Of a DNA stretch of 38,145 bases, positions 25,964-34,741 are shown one piece after another. A program made the position numbers and the translations under genes. Below the pieces are notes generated by a model, which did not search any database, was not told the DNA's origin, and saw only the letters and a program-made list of their open reading frames with translations. This stretch comes from an uncultured OCS116 cluster bacterium (GTDB lineage Bacteria; Pseudomonadota; Alphaproteobacteria; Rhizobiales; TMED25). The stretch's first letter is position 1, and each line of letters starts with the position of its first letter. The stretch is taken from contig CACPHU010000010.1 in the NCBI GenBank assembly GCA_902633855.1, positions 1 to 38,145 of the forward strand, written 5' to 3'.

Positions 25964-26980
25964 ATGTCAATAAAGATCGCGGTTGTGGGTGCAACAGGAA
26001 ATGTTGGGAGAGAAATATTAAATATTCTTGACGAGAGAATGTTTCCTTGTGATGAGGTTGTGGCACTCGCGTCCAGAAAGTCAATGGGTAGAGAGCTATC
26101 TTATGGTGATAAAATCCTAAAAGTGAAAAATCTTGAAACGTACAATTTTTCAGGCATTGATATCGCTCTTTTTTCTGCAGGCTCAAAAATATCAGAGAAG
26201 TGGGGACCTATCGCTGCTTCTGCAGGAGCTATTGTAATTGATAATTCGTCATTTTGGAGGTATCACGATGATGTCCCACTGATAGTTCCAGAAGTCAATC
26301 CCGATGATATAAAGGATTTTAAGAAGAGGGGAATTATTGCAAACCCAAATTGTTCGACCTCGCAATTAGTTGTAGTGCTGAAGCCTCTTCATGATTTTGC
26401 GAAGATAACAAGGGTTGTCGTATCGACATATCAATCAGTGTCAGGGGCTGGCAATGCGGCAATGGAAGAACTATTTAATCAAACAAAAGGTATATTTGTA
26501 AATCAGGCAGCAGAGCCCGAAAACTTTACAAGACAAATCGCATTCAATGTTATACCCCATATAGATATTTTCCATGATGACGGTTTTACAAAAGAGGAAT
26601 GGAAGATGTTATCTGAGACAAAGAAAATTATAGATAAAAGTATCAAGCTCACTGCCACTTGTGTAAGAGTACCCGTTTTTGTTGGCCATTCCGAGGCAGT
26701 CAATATTGAATTTGAGAAATCAATCAGCCCTGAAAAAGCACGAGCAATTCTGAGAGACTCACCAGGTGTTATGCTTGTGGATGATCCCGAAGATGAAAAA
26801 TATGTAACACCAATCGAGTGTGTTGGCGATTATGCAACTTTTGTAAGCAGGGTCCGTGAAGACATATCGGTAAAGAATGGTCTTGCTATGTGGGTTGTTT
26901 CAGATAATCTCCGAAAAGGTGCTGCGCTTAATGCTGTTCAAATTGCAGAGTTACTACTTAACAAAAAATACGTTGGCTAG
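25964..26980 (+). CDS. asd: Aspartate-semialdehyde dehydrogenase
   Basis: A 338-residue NADPH-dependent enzyme that reduces aspartyl phosphate to the semialdehyde for lysine/diaminopimelate, threonine and methionine synthesis. It has G-A-T-G-N-V-G-R-E at 9-17, the catalytic C130 in N-P-N-C-S-T, the V-S-T-Y-Q-S-V-S-G-A-G motif after it, and a conserved V-G-H-S-E histidine in the dimer domain. Length matches the bacterial family. It follows leuB by 10 bases and is probably in the same transcript; a 68-base gap with a possible promoter follows before sdhC. Confidence 0.97.
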   Translation: MSIKIAVVGATGNVGREILNILDERMFPCDEVVALASRKSMGRELSYGDKILKVKNLETYNFSGIDIALFSAGSKISEKWGPIAASAGAIVIDNSSFWRYHDDVPLIVPEVNPDDIKDFKKRGIIANPNCSTSQLVVVLKPLHDFAKITRVVVSTYQSVSGAGNAAMEELFNQTKGIFVNQAAEPENFTRQIAFNVIPHIDIFHDDGFTKEEWKMLSETKKIIDKSIKLTATCVRVPVFVGHSEAVNIEFEKSISPEKARAILRDSPGVMLVDDPEDEKYVTPIECVGDYATFVSRVREDISVKNGLAMWVVSDNLRKGAALNAVQIAELLLNKKYVG

Positions 26981-26998
26981 AAAAATTTTTATGGAATT

Positions 26999-27025
26999 TT
27001 GAATTAGAACAATTATAAATATACT
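26999..27025 (+). promoter_or_regulatory. Possible promoter for sdhCDAB
   Basis: TTGAAT (26999-27004) and TATACT (27020-27025) with a 15-base spacer lie in the gap between asd and sdhC. The 5/6 match to the -10 is good, the spacer is short. An internal promoter would allow respiratory regulation apart from the amino acid genes. Confidence 0.35.
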
Positions 27026-27048
27026 GTGATTAATTTAATAAAGATCAA

Positions 27049-27423
27049 ATGAACAAACCATTATCCCCACATTTATCAATTTACAAATTTAAATTGAGTT
27101 TACTTATGTCGATTGCGCATCGGATAACTGGCGGGGCGCTCTATTTTTCTATGATAATTTTCATGTTTTTTTTAGCATCACTAGCACTTGGGGAACAATA
27201 CTATGCAATATTTTCAATTATAATTGGGTCATGGATTGGTAAGTTAATTATGCTAGGTATAACATGGGCTATATTCCATCATATGCTTGGGGGACTTCGA
27301 CATTTTATTTGGGATACTGGTAAAGGCTTTGAGGTAAAGACAGTTGATCAGCTGGCAGCAATTACACTGATTGGCGGGGTACTTTTAACTATAATTTTCT
27401 GGCTGGTTTTCTTCATTATATAG
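27049..27423 (+). CDS. sdhC: Succinate dehydrogenase cytochrome b556 subunit
   Basis: A 124-residue membrane anchor with three predicted helices. N-terminal R/K-P-L-S-P-H-L-S-I-Y is the family's opening motif, followed by S-I-x-H-R-I-T-G (quinone-site residues, 21-28). H78 in H-H-M-L-G-G-L-R-H is the probable heme b axial ligand, seven residues before H85 as in E. coli SdhC. It forms the ubiquinone-reducing inner-membrane part of complex II with SdhD, which starts 12 bases later. Confidence 0.95.
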   Translation: MNKPLSPHLSIYKFKLSLLMSIAHRITGGALYFSMIIFMFFLASLALGEQYYAIFSIIIGSWIGKLIMLGITWAIFHHMLGGLRHFIWDTGKGFEVKTVDQLAAITLIGGVLLTIIFWLVFFII

Positions 27424-27435
27424 CGGGATAAATCT

Positions 27436-27762
27436 ATGACACATTCACCAACAAGACATTTTATTTTGCAAAGGATTACAGCAGTCTTAAATATTCCAAT
27501 TTTGATTTTTCTTTTGTATTTAATATTTACAATACCTGGAATGAGCTATGACGGTGTTGCAAGCCTCTTCCAAAAACCATTAATTCTTTTTCTCTCGTTA
27601 CTCCTAACCTTTAATTTTGCTTTCCATATGAAATTAGGTATGCAAATGATAATTGAGGACTACATTCACGAAAATAAAAATTTAAAATTGGCACTTTTAT
27701 TAAACAATATCTTCGTTTCAATCGTTATTATTGGGTGTACATATTCACTACTAACTTTATAA
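27436..27762 (+). CDS. sdhD: Succinate dehydrogenase hydrophobic membrane anchor subunit
   Basis: A 108-residue three-helix membrane subunit. N-terminal H-F-I-L-Q-R-I-T-A-V is typical, and the F-H-M-K-L-G-M-Q-M-I-I-E-D-Y-I-H motif near residues 60-77 supplies the second heme ligand region and the quinone-site D-Y. Slightly short compared with other alphaproteobacterial SdhD but complete. Between sdhC and sdhA in the expected order. Confidence 0.93.
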   Translation: MTHSPTRHFILQRITAVLNIPILIFLLYLIFTIPGMSYDGVASLFQKPLILFLSLLLTFNFAFHMKLGMQMIIEDYIHENKNLKLALLLNNIFVSIVIIGCTYSLLTL

Positions 27763-27793
27763 TTTACACAATTCAAAGGGATAACTTTACATA

Positions 27794-29608
27794 ATGTCAA
27801 ACACACATAATATAAACGGAAGAGAGTACACTTTTGTTGACCATACTTATGATGTGGTCGTTGTTGGCGCTGGAGGGGCAGGCTTAAGAGCCACACTTGG
27901 ATGCTCTGAGGCAGGTCTAAAAACAGCATGTGTTACAAAACTATTTCCAACAAGAAGTCATACTGTAGCTGCACAAGGTGGGGTAGCTGCTGCACTCGGA
28001 AATATGGGTGAGGATGATTGGAAATGGCACATGTATGATACCGTGAAAGGTGCAGACTGGCTTGGTGATCAAGATGCAATTGAATATCTATGTAAAGAAG
28101 CTCCCCAAGCAGTATATGAACTTGAACATTTTGGATTACCATTTAGCAGAAGAGAAGATGGGAAAATCTACCAAAGACCATTCGGTGGTATGACAACACA
28201 TTATGGTGAAGGAATTGCACAAAGAACATGTGCTGCTGCAGACCGAACAGGCCATGCAATGCTGCACACGCTTTACGGCAAAGCAATAAGTAATTCAGCG
28301 GAGTTTTTTATAGAATACTTTGCTATTGACCTAATAATGGATAAAAATGGAGCCTGCCTTGGCGTAGTAGCGCTATGTTTGGAAGACGGTACAATTCATA
28401 GATTTCAAGCACAGAAAACAATCCTTGCCACAGGTGGCTATGGACGCGCTTATTTTTCAGCGACATCTGCGCACTCATGCACGGGAGATGGAAATGCTAT
28501 GGTTCTCAGAGCTGGCTTACCATTACAGGATATGGAATTTGTTCAGTTTCATCCAACGGGAATATATGGGGCTGGTTGCTTAATAACAGAAGGATCAAGA
28601 GGTGAAGGTGGATATCTAACAAACTCAGAAGGTGAGAGATTTATGGAAAGATACGCTCCATCAGCCAAAGACTTAGCAAGTAGAGATGTGGTCTCGAGAT
28701 CCATGACGATTGAAATTAGGGAAGGTAGAGGTGTTGGCAAAGATAAAGATCATATTCATCTCCATCTCGAGCATTTAGCACCGGAAGTACTAGCTGAAAG
28801 ATTGCCAGGGATATCAGAAACAGCTAAAATATTCTCGGGGGTTGACGTAACAAAAGAGCCAATCCCTGTATTACCAACAGTTCATTATAATATGGGTGGA
28901 ATTCCTACAAATTTCCACGGGGAAGTTCTTACAAAAATCAACGGGGATCCCGACTGTGTTGTTGATGGATTAATGGCTATCGGGGAAGCAGCTTGCGTTT
29001 CGGTCCATGGTGCAAACAGACTAGGCTCAAACTCCCTTATAGATCTGGTCGTTTTTGGTAGAGCTGCAGGGCTGAGAGCTGCAGATACAACGACAGCAAA
29101 TGCTAATCAGCCACCACTTCCTGATAACGCTGGACTGAATGCTCTAGAAAGACTCGATAAGTTTAGGTATGCAGATGGCAATACTTCAACCTCCGAATTA
29201 CGATCCCAAATGCAAAAAATAATGCAAAATAACTGTGCTGTGTTTAGAACAGGCGAAGTTTTAGATGAAGGAAAAGACCTCATTAACAAAACTTGGAACG
29301 GTCTTGACGATATCAAGATTAATGACAGATCACTAATATGGAATACGGATCTAGTAGAAGCTCTTGAGTGGGATAACTTAATTGTACAGTCTGTTGTTAC
29401 TGTTGAAAGTGCAGCAAATAGAAAAGAAAGTCGTGGCTCGCATGCCCGGGAAGATTACACAGAAAGAGATGATAAGAATTGGATGAAGCATACGCTGGCG
29501 TGGATAGATAATGATGAGAGAACTACCACAATAGATTATAGGCCTGTGCATGAATATACTCTGAGCAATGAAGTAGCCTATATTCCACCAAAAGAGAGGG
29601 TATATTAA
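27794..29608 (+). CDS. sdhA: Succinate dehydrogenase flavoprotein subunit
   Basis: A 604-residue flavoprotein oxidising succinate to fumarate at the inner face of the cytoplasmic membrane. The dinucleotide fold [10 protein letters not shown] is at 22-31. H56 in [11 protein letters not shown] is the covalent FAD attachment site. The H-P-T-G-I-Y-G and S-R-G-E-G-G-Y-L-x-N blocks of the capping/active-site domain are present, as is the late [11 protein letters not shown] motif. Length is normal. SdhB starts 8 bases after its stop. Confidence 0.99.
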   Translation: MSNTHNINGREYTFVDHTYDVVVVGAGGAGLRATLGCSEAGLKTACVTKLFPTRSHTVAAQGGVAAALGNMGEDDWKWHMYDTVKGADWLGDQDAIEYLCKEAPQAVYELEHFGLPFSRREDGKIYQRPFGGMTTHYGEGIAQRTCAAADRTGHAMLHTLYGKAISNSAEFFIEYFAIDLIMDKNGACLGVVALCLEDGTIHRFQAQKTILATGGYGRAYFSATSAHSCTGDGNAMVLRAGLPLQDMEFVQFHPTGIYGAGCLITEGSRGEGGYLTNSEGERFMERYAPSAKDLASRDVVSRSMTIEIREGRGVGKDKDHIHLHLEHLAPEVLAERLPGISETAKIFSGVDVTKEPIPVLPTVHYNMGGIPTNFHGEVLTKINGDPDCVVDGLMAIGEAACVSVHGANRLGSNSLIDLVVFGRAAGLRAADTTTANANQPPLPDNAGLNALERLDKFRYADGNTSTSELRSQMQKIMQNNCAVFRTGEVLDEGKDLINKTWNGLDDIKINDRSLIWNTDLVEALEWDNLIVQSVVTVESAANRKESRGSHAREDYTERDDKNWMKHTLAWIDNDERTTTIDYRPVHEYTLSNEVAYIPPKERVY

Positions 29609-29615
29609 GAAAAGC

Positions 29616-30401
29616 ATGGTTGAATTAGCACTCCCAAGAAATTCCAAAATTACAGAAGGAAAGAAGTGGCCCAAACCACAAAACAAAAATAGTATTCGTG
29701 AATTTAAAGTATATAGATGGAACCCAGAGGATAATCAAAACCCATCCATTGACACATACTATATCGATACTGAAGATTGTGGCCCAATGGTTTTAGATGC
29801 TTTGATGAAGATTAAAAGCGATATTGACACTTCCTTAACTTTTCGTAGATCTTGCCGTGAAGGAGTATGTGGCTCATGTGCAATGAATATTGATGGTGTT
29901 AACAGATTGGCTTGCACAACAGCAATCGAGGACGTTAAGGGCGCAGTGAGTATTTATCCGCTCCCTCATCAAAAAGTAATTAAAGATTTGGTTCCAGACC
30001 TAAAGAATTTTTTTGAACAGCATAAATCTGTTGAACCTTGGTTGCACACTAAGAAGGAAGATCCAAAAGAAGAGTGGCTTCAATCAAAAGAGGACAGAGA
30101 GCAACTTGACGGTTTATATGAGTGTATCATGTGCGCATGCTGTTCAACTTCATGTCCAAGTTATTGGTGGAATTCTGATAAATATCTTGGCCCGGCTGCC
30201 TTGCTTCAAGCTTATCGTTGGATAATTGATAGCAGGGACGATGAAAGAGATGAACGACTTGATAAGTTGGAAGATCCATTTAAATTATATCGCTGTCACA
30301 CTATCATGAACTGTGCAAAAGCATGCCCTAAAGGACTGAATCCTGCAAAAGCAATTGCTAGTATTAAGAAAATGTTAGTTGAAAGAAGGGTTTCCAAATA
30401 A
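29616..30401 (+). CDS. sdhB: Succinate dehydrogenase iron-sulfur subunit
   Basis: A 261-residue electron-transfer subunit. The [2Fe-2S] cluster ligands are C80, C85, C88 and C100 in the ferredoxin-like domain ([11 protein letters not shown]). The C-terminal domain holds the [4Fe-4S] and [3Fe-4S] clusters with C170-x2-C173-x2-C176-x3-C180, C227, C233 and C237-P. It passes electrons from FAD of SdhA to heme and quinone in SdhC/D. Completes the sdhCDAB operon. The convergent rpmF lies 10 bases after its stop. Confidence 0.99.
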   Translation: MVELALPRNSKITEGKKWPKPQNKNSIREFKVYRWNPEDNQNPSIDTYYIDTEDCGPMVLDALMKIKSDIDTSLTFRRSCREGVCGSCAMNIDGVNRLACTTAIEDVKGAVSIYPLPHQKVIKDLVPDLKNFFEQHKSVEPWLHTKKEDPKEEWLQSKEDREQLDGLYECIMCACCSTSCPSYWWNSDKYLGPAALLQAYRWIIDSRDDERDERLDKLEDPFKLYRCHTIMNCAKACPKGLNPAKAIASIKKMLVERRVSK

Positions 30402-30411
30402 CTACAGCCCT

Positions 30412-30594
30412 CTATTCCCCCTTAGGCTCTAATATTTGTTTTCCTCGGTACATCCCAGTTTTTAAATCGAGATGGTGTGGTCTATGCAACTCACCAGTTG
30501 ATTTATCTTCAACATAAGCCTGACTTTTCAGAAAGTCAGTTGATCTGCGCATACCTCTTTTTGATTTGGTTACCTTCGTTCTTGGGACCGCCAT
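30412..30594 (-). CDS. rpmF: 50S ribosomal protein L32
   Basis: A 60-residue L32. [18 protein letters not shown] at the N-terminus is the family hallmark. The later C-x-x-C zinc ligands of many L32 proteins are absent, which is usual for the alphaproteobacterial zinc-free form. ATG 30594 is chosen over an upstream in-frame TTG (30609) because GGAG lies just before it. Rather than the common plsX-fabH neighbourhood, it sits between sdhB and an ispA-like gene. Confidence 0.96.
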   Translation of the reverse strand: MAVPRTKVTKSKRGMRRSTDFLKSQAYVEDKSTGELHRPHHLDLKTGMYRGKQILEPKGE

Positions 30595-30635
30595 AATCAA
30601 TAACTCCAATTTATAAAATTAAATAAGATTTATTA

Positions 30636-30664
30636 CATATACATATTCATTTATTATTTGTCAT
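30636..30664 (-). promoter_or_regulatory. Putative promoter for rpmF
   Basis: On the minus strand ATGACA (30664-30659, five of six consensus bases), a 17-base spacer, and TATATG (30641-30636). It would give a transcript start about 35 bases upstream of the rpmF ATG. It lies in the 30610-30729 divergent gap, which is otherwise AT-rich with no further signal seen. Confidence 0.35.
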
Positions 30665-30729
30665 CATTAATATATATTAAATTCAAATTTTTTATTAATG
30701 ACTATTTTATTATTTATATCTGTAAGATT

Positions 30730-31608
30730 ATGACTCTAGGCAAGAGCTATAATATTTTGCGATCAGAGATTGATCAACTGCTTATCAGAAAGATTGGCAT
30801 TTCTGGGTTTCCTGCGACGTTAGTCGAACCAATCAAGTATATTTTTGTGAATAAGGGAAAAAAAGTAAGGGCTATTCTTTTAGCAGAGTCGTGTACACTT
30901 TTTGGTATTCATTATACAAAAATACTTCAAATTGCACTAGCATTGGAATGTATCCATACATATTCACTCATACATGACGACCTCCCCGCAATGGATGATG
31001 ACGATTACCGGAGGGGCGAGCTGACTTTACATAAAAAGTATGATGAAGCGACTGCAATATTAGTCGGGGATGCACTAATCTCACTAGCATTTGAATTGAT
31101 TTCTGGAGAAAAAGATTTGTCAGCTGAATGTAGGGTTAAGTTAATAAATAACTTGGCATTGTATAGTGGGGGAAAAGGCATGGTTGGTGGACAAATGCTT
31201 GATCTTAGACTTAATCCAGAAGAGGCGTCTATCGAAAGTATAAAAAAAATGCAACAAATGAAGACGGGAGATCTCTTCTGTTTTGCATTCACAGCTGGAC
31301 CGATTATTGCAGGCAGTGGGAGTGATGATGAAGAGAAATTATTTGAGTTTGGGAAGCTATTTGGTTTGATATTTCAAATAAGCGATGACCTTATTGATGT
31401 GGAGTCAACACTAACAGAGGCAGGTAAATCCGTAAATAAGGATCAAAAAATGGATAAAGCAACTTATGTGGACCATTATGGGATAGAGGAAGCAAAAAAA
31501 CTTATGCAAAATTATATAAAAGAAGCGAAGGTTATTTTAGAAAAATATGGATCAAAAGCACGGCCACTAATTACATTATGCGAAAGTCTACCAAATAGAA
31601 GATCATAA
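30730..31608 (+). CDS. ispA: Polyprenyl (farnesyl) diphosphate synthase, short chain
   Basis: A 292-residue all-helical prenyltransferase that condenses isopentenyl diphosphate with allylic diphosphates. G-K-K-V-R is at 43-47. The first aspartate-rich motif D83-D84-L-P-A-M-D89 is preceded by Y-S-L-I-H, matching bacterial FPP synthase (IspA), and the second is D-D-L-I-D near residue 222. ATG 30730 gives the normal family length; an upstream TTG (30658) would add a nonconserved 24 residues. The geranylgeranyl product length cannot be fully excluded. Its last 6 bases overlap the convergent panC. Confidence 0.93.
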   Translation: MTLGKSYNILRSEIDQLLIRKIGISGFPATLVEPIKYIFVNKGKKVRAILLAESCTLFGIHYTKILQIALALECIHTYSLIHDDLPAMDDDDYRRGELTLHKKYDEATAILVGDALISLAFELISGEKDLSAECRVKLINNLALYSGGKGMVGGQMLDLRLNPEEASIESIKKMQQMKTGDLFCFAFTAGPIIAGSGSDDEEKLFEFGKLFGLIFQISDDLIDVESTLTEAGKSVNKDQKMDKATYVDHYGIEEAKKLMQNYIKEAKVILEKYGSKARPLITLCESLPNRRS

Positions 31609-32460
31609 AATAATATTATCAATCAATCTTGTTTCCCCAAGCCTTATTGCGCCAAGTAATATATATTGACCACTTATATTTTTATAATCTTCAACATTAC
31701 TTAGATTATCGGTTTTTCTGAGTTCTAAATAATCAACATTTAAATCATCTTTATTGAGTCTCTCTATTTCCGTATCTAGAATTGACATATAATCCCCGGA
31801 ATTTTTATAAATTTTTTTGCTTGCTCTAACAAGTGACTCATATAAATATACCGCTTTTGAGCGCTGATCAGGATTTAGATAGCTATTTCTTGATGACATT
31901 GCTAAACCATCATTTTCCCTGATAATGGGGGCAAGAACAATATCAATTGATGTAAATAGTTGCTGGACCATGTCCTTTATAAGAATATATTGTTGGTAAT
32001 CTTTCTGCCCAAATATCGCAATGTCAGGTCGAACGATGTTCATTAATTTATTCACAACTAACAGGACTCCATAAAAATGCCCTGGCCTATATCGCCCGCA
32101 TAGCTCGCCCATAAGACTGGGGTTATTAGTCGTGATTAGATTTTTTTCGTTGGGAGGGTATATCACCTTATCACTTGGACAAAAAACACAATCAACATTT
32201 AATTTTTTAAGTAGCTTAATATCTTCATCAAGAGTTCTTGGGTATTTTGTATAGTCTTCTTCAGGGCCAAATTGTTTTGGATTTACATAAATGGAAACAA
32301 TAGTTTTTGTCGCACCGCACCGTCTTATTTTATTTATTAAACTTAAATGTCCTTCATGTAGATTTCCCATAGTTGGAACAAAACCAACTACTTCATTATT
32401 TTGTTTCCAAGAAAGAACCTCAGCTTTTAAATCTGATAAATTTTCAGAAACTATTAGCAT
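31603..32460 (-). CDS. panC: Pantothenate synthetase
   Basis: A 285-residue cytosolic ligase joining pantoate and beta-alanine with ATP. P-T-M-G-N-L-H-E-G-H-L-S-L (the HIGH-like ATP site, with N in place of the common A), V-N-P-K-Q-F, the G-Q-K-D-Y-Q motif and M-S-S-R-N-S are all present in the correct order. It follows panB with one base between, the third gene of an ispG-panB-panC run. Its 3' end overlaps ispA by 6 bases, tail to tail. Confidence 0.97.
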   Translation of the reverse strand: MLIVSENLSDLKAEVLSWKQNNEVVGFVPTMGNLHEGHLSLINKIRRCGATKTIVSIYVNPKQFGPEEDYTKYPRTLDEDIKLLKKLNVDCVFCPSDKVIYPPNEKNLITTNNPSLMGELCGRYRPGHFYGVLLVVNKLMNIVRPDIAIFGQKDYQQYILIKDMVQQLFTSIDIVLAPIIRENDGLAMSSRNSYLNPDQRSKAVYLYESLVRASKKIYKNSGDYMSILDTEIERLNKDDLNVDYLELRKTDNLSNVEDYKNISGQYILLGAIRLGETRLIDNIIL

Positions 32461-32461
32461 T

Positions 32462-33277
32462 CTATTTGAACGAGTGTTTATCTGTGGGGTATTTTAGTGT
32501 TTTAACTTCTTGAATGTATTGCTTTATTGCATCCTCTATTGTGTTATTTCCATCCATGTAATTCTTTGAGAACTTTGGTAATTGACCTTGAGAAATACCC
32601 AAAATATCGTATAGAACTAGTATTTGCCCATCAACTTCTGAACCTGCGCCGATGCCAATTATTGGTATGGATATCTCACTTGCTAGTTCTTTTGCTGTTT
32701 GTGAGGAAACACATTCAAGAAGTAATAGATCAGCACCTGAGTCCTCTATTTTCTTTGCTTCTTGAATGAGTGCATTTGCCTCATTTGAACTCTTGCCCTG
32801 AACTTTATAACCTCCCATCTTATTTACTGATTGCGGTCTCAATCCAATGTGTGCGCATATCGGTATATCTGAAAGCGCTAGCTTTTTAATAATATTTATT
32901 TGAGACCTATTCCCTTCTAATTTTACCATTTGTGCCCCACCATCCTGCATCAGTCTTTTTGCATTATCAAGGGCAACATTGGCATTATAAAAACTCATAA
33001 AGGGCATATCAGAAATTAAGAAAGAATAATTCACCGATGATGCAACGATTTTTGTGTGATAAATCATATCTTCAATTTTAACTGGTACCGTTGTTTTATG
33101 TCCCTGCACCACCATTCCTAGAGAGTCACCAACAAGAATTATTTCTGTTCCAGCCTTGTCGACTAAATTTGCAAAAGTTGCGTCATAGGCTGTAAGGCAC
33201 GCAATTTTCTCACCTTTTGATTTTAAATCTCTCAGAGTATTTAGGGTAACGGTTTTTAATTCATTATTAGTATACAT
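32462..33277 (-). CDS. panB: 3-methyl-2-oxobutanoate hydroxymethyltransferase
   Basis: A 271-residue TIM-barrel enzyme that makes ketopantoate from ketoisovalerate and methylene-tetrahydrofolate. L-T-A-Y-D-A-T-F is near the start, then V-G-D-S-L-G-M-V-V-Q-G-H (metal-binding aspartate), D-M-P-F-M-S-F, K-L-E-G and the A-H-I-G-L-R-P-Q motif, with G-I-G-A-G near 205. ATG 33277. Together with panC it supplies pantothenate for coenzyme A. The intermediate reductase may be the PanE-like gene at 13737 or ilvC elsewhere. Confidence 0.97.
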   Translation of the reverse strand: MYTNNELKTVTLNTLRDLKSKGEKIACLTAYDATFANLVDKAGTEIILVGDSLGMVVQGHKTTVPVKIEDMIYHTKIVASSVNYSFLISDMPFMSFYNANVALDNAKRLMQDGGAQMVKLEGNRSQINIIKKLALSDIPICAHIGLRPQSVNKMGGYKVQGKSSNEANALIQEAKKIEDSGADLLLLECVSSQTAKELASEISIPIIGIGAGSEVDGQILVLYDILGISQGQLPKFSKNYMDGNNTIEDAIKQYIQEVKTLKYPTDKHSFK

Positions 33278-33285
33278 TTCTGAGC

Positions 33286-34503
33286 CTAAATATTTTTTTC
33301 ATAGTTCTCATCGATGTAATTATACAGAATTTTTTTAAAATCATCTGCTATATTTTTACCTCTGAGTATTTTGAACTTATTTCCATCAACAAATACTGGC
33401 GCTGCAGGTTCTTCGCCAGTCCCAGGTAGTGAAATCCCAATATTCGCATGTTTTGACTCCCCTGGTCCATTTACAATGCAGCCCATAACAGCAACCTTTA
33501 GTTGATCAACGCCGACATAAAGTTTACTCCATTTCGGCATTTCTTTCTCAATATATTTTTCAATATCAATCGCAAGTTCTTGAAATACGGTTGAAGTTGT
33601 TCTACCACATCCAGGACATGCAACAACATCAGGCCGGTAAGCCCTAATTCCCAAGGATTGGAGTATTTCTTTTGCAACCTTGACTTCCTCAATACGATTT
33701 TCGTTAGGTCTAGGTGTTAGTGATACTCTTATTGTGTCACCAATATTTTGATTTATTAAAATTGATAGTGCCGAGACTGAGGATACAATTCCTCTCATAC
33801 CCATCCCAGCCTCAGTCAGACCGAGGTGTAGAGGGTATACAGTTTTTTCTGCTAGGCTTGTGTAAACTTTTATAAGTTCTGAAACATTGCTTACTTTTGC
33901 TGAAAGAATTATCTTTGATTTCTCCATTCCAATTTCTTCTGCCCTACTCGCGGAATAGATTACTGATTTAATCAGTGCATCGCGTAATATTTCGGCTGAG
34001 CTTTTTTTCACTTCAGCTCGGTTATTTTCATCCATTAAAAGGGTTAACAATTCCTGATCAATACTACCCCAATTAGCACCAATTCTTATGGGCTTATCGT
34101 TTTTACACGCTATTTCTATGATTTCAGAAAACTGCTTATCTTTCTTATTTTTAAAGCCAACATTTCCTGGGTTTATCCTGTACTTATCTAAAGTCTTCGC
34201 ACAATCGGGGTAATCTTTTAATAATTTATGACCGATGTAATGAAAATCACCTACTAAGGGAATAGAATAGCCAGCTTTATCTAAACCTTCTCTTATAAAT
34301 GGAACCGCTTTGGCAGCTTCCTCTCGGTCAACTGTTATTCGGACAATTTCTGAGCCTTCTTCATATAATTCAATTATCTGTTGAGTTGTTTTTTTTATAT
34401 CAGCGGTATCTGTATTTGTCATTGATTGAATGACAATCGGCTCACCACCACCAATGGCCACACCACCTATTTTTACAACTATTGAATTTCTGTCCTTTGG
34501 CAT
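33286..34503 (-). CDS. ispG: 4-hydroxy-3-methylbut-2-enyl diphosphate synthase
   Basis: The GcpE/IspG enzyme of the MEP isoprenoid pathway, about 405 residues. The TIM-barrel N-terminal part has [12 protein letters not shown], and the C-terminal reductase-like domain carries the [4Fe-4S] ligands C297, C300 (C-P-G-C-G-R-T) and C343 ([10 protein letters not shown]) with catalytic E350, in the numbering that counts the GTG at 34506. ATG 34503 directly follows that GTG, and either could be used. First gene of the ispG-panB-panC operon; an ispA-like gene converges at the other end. Divergent from the cobalamin operon. Confidence 0.97.
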   Translation of the reverse strand: MPKDRNSIVVKIGGVAIGGGEPIVIQSMTNTDTADIKKTTQQIIELYEEGSEIVRITVDREEAAKAVPFIREGLDKAGYSIPLVGDFHYIGHKLLKDYPDCAKTLDKYRINPGNVGFKNKKDKQFSEIIEIACKNDKPIRIGANWGSIDQELLTLLMDENNRAEVKKSSAEILRDALIKSVIYSASRAEEIGMEKSKIILSAKVSNVSELIKVYTSLAEKTVYPLHLGLTEAGMGMRGIVSSVSALSILINQNIGDTIRVSLTPRPNENRIEEVKVAKEILQSLGIRAYRPDVVACPGCGRTTSTVFQELAIDIEKYIEKEMPKWSKLYVGVDQLKVAVMGCIVNGPGESKHANIGISLPGTGEEPAAPVFVDGNKFKILRGKNIADDFKKILYNYIDENYEKNI

Positions 34504-34568
34504 CACGCTCGGGCCCTATTTAAATGTATAGAATATTTATATATGAATTAATTAATAAAAAAAATAAC

Positions 34569-34582
34569 CAATTTATAAATTG
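34569..34582. repeat. Perfect 14-base palindrome near the cob promoter
   Basis: CAATTTATAAATTG is an exact inverted repeat without spacer and overlaps the start of the predicted -35 box (34580-34585). It may be an operator for a dimeric regulator or a chance AT-rich palindrome. Confidence 0.3.
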
Positions 34583-34607
34583 ATATATGGTTTTTTTTAA
34601 ATATTCT
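34580..34607 (+). promoter_or_regulatory. Putative promoter of the cobalamin operon
   Basis: TTGATA (34580-34585, five of six), a 16-base spacer including a T-run, and TATTCT (34602-34607, four of six). A transcript starting near 34614 would have a leader of about 128 bases before the cbiX ATG, containing the folded element at 34619-34688. Confidence 0.35.
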
Positions 34608-34618
34608 TATAGAATATA

Positions 34619-34688
34619 AAGGTTGGTATTACAAAAAGTAATTATTACTCTGGAGACTGACCCAAGCCGGGAGTTAAATAGAGACCTT
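34619..34688 (+). ncRNA. Candidate structured leader RNA (riboswitch-like) upstream of the cobalamin operon
   Basis: The closing stem is AAGGTT (34619-34624) with GACCTT (34683-34688). Inside are hairpin 1, ATTAC (34628-34632) with GTAAT (34638-34642) around an A5 loop, and hairpin 2, ACTC (34647-34650) with GAGT (34671-34674), extended by GG/CC with a bulge, around a 13-base loop. The segment TGACCCAAGCCGGGAG (34658-34673) resembles the 3' core of cobalamin riboswitches (as I recall, GACCC then AAGCC-GGAG), but the rest of that long consensus is missing. The anti-strand ACCTT (34684-34688) can also pair with AAGGT of the Shine-Dalgarno region (34732-34736), a possible translational switch. 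Everything here was read by eye. Confidence 0.35.
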
Positions 34689-34741
34689 AATAATGTTAAT
34701 CTCTCCATATTTGCTCTTAAGATATTTATTGAAGGTGTAAG

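Larger units (their letters stand above)
34527..34617. repeat. Direct repeat pair TATAGAATAT in the divergent ispG/cbiX control region
   Basis: The 10-base word occurs at 34527-34536 and 34608-34617. The second copy is the right half of an inverted repeat with seven-base arms and a three-base centre (34601-34617), lying on the predicted -10 of the cob promoter. A regulator-binding function is inferred. In so AT-rich a region chance is possible. Confidence 0.35.

Noticed and set aside
34586-34600. T-run after a palindrome as a rho-independent terminator
   Set aside because: The hairpin has no GC pairs to speak of and there is no plus-strand gene ending upstream; the T-run fits the spacer of a promoter instead.
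34507-34741. Full-length classical cobalamin riboswitch
   Set aside because: Only a short 3'-core-like segment is present; the typical 5' parts and the total length near 180-200 bases are missing, so it is reported only as a candidate structured leader.
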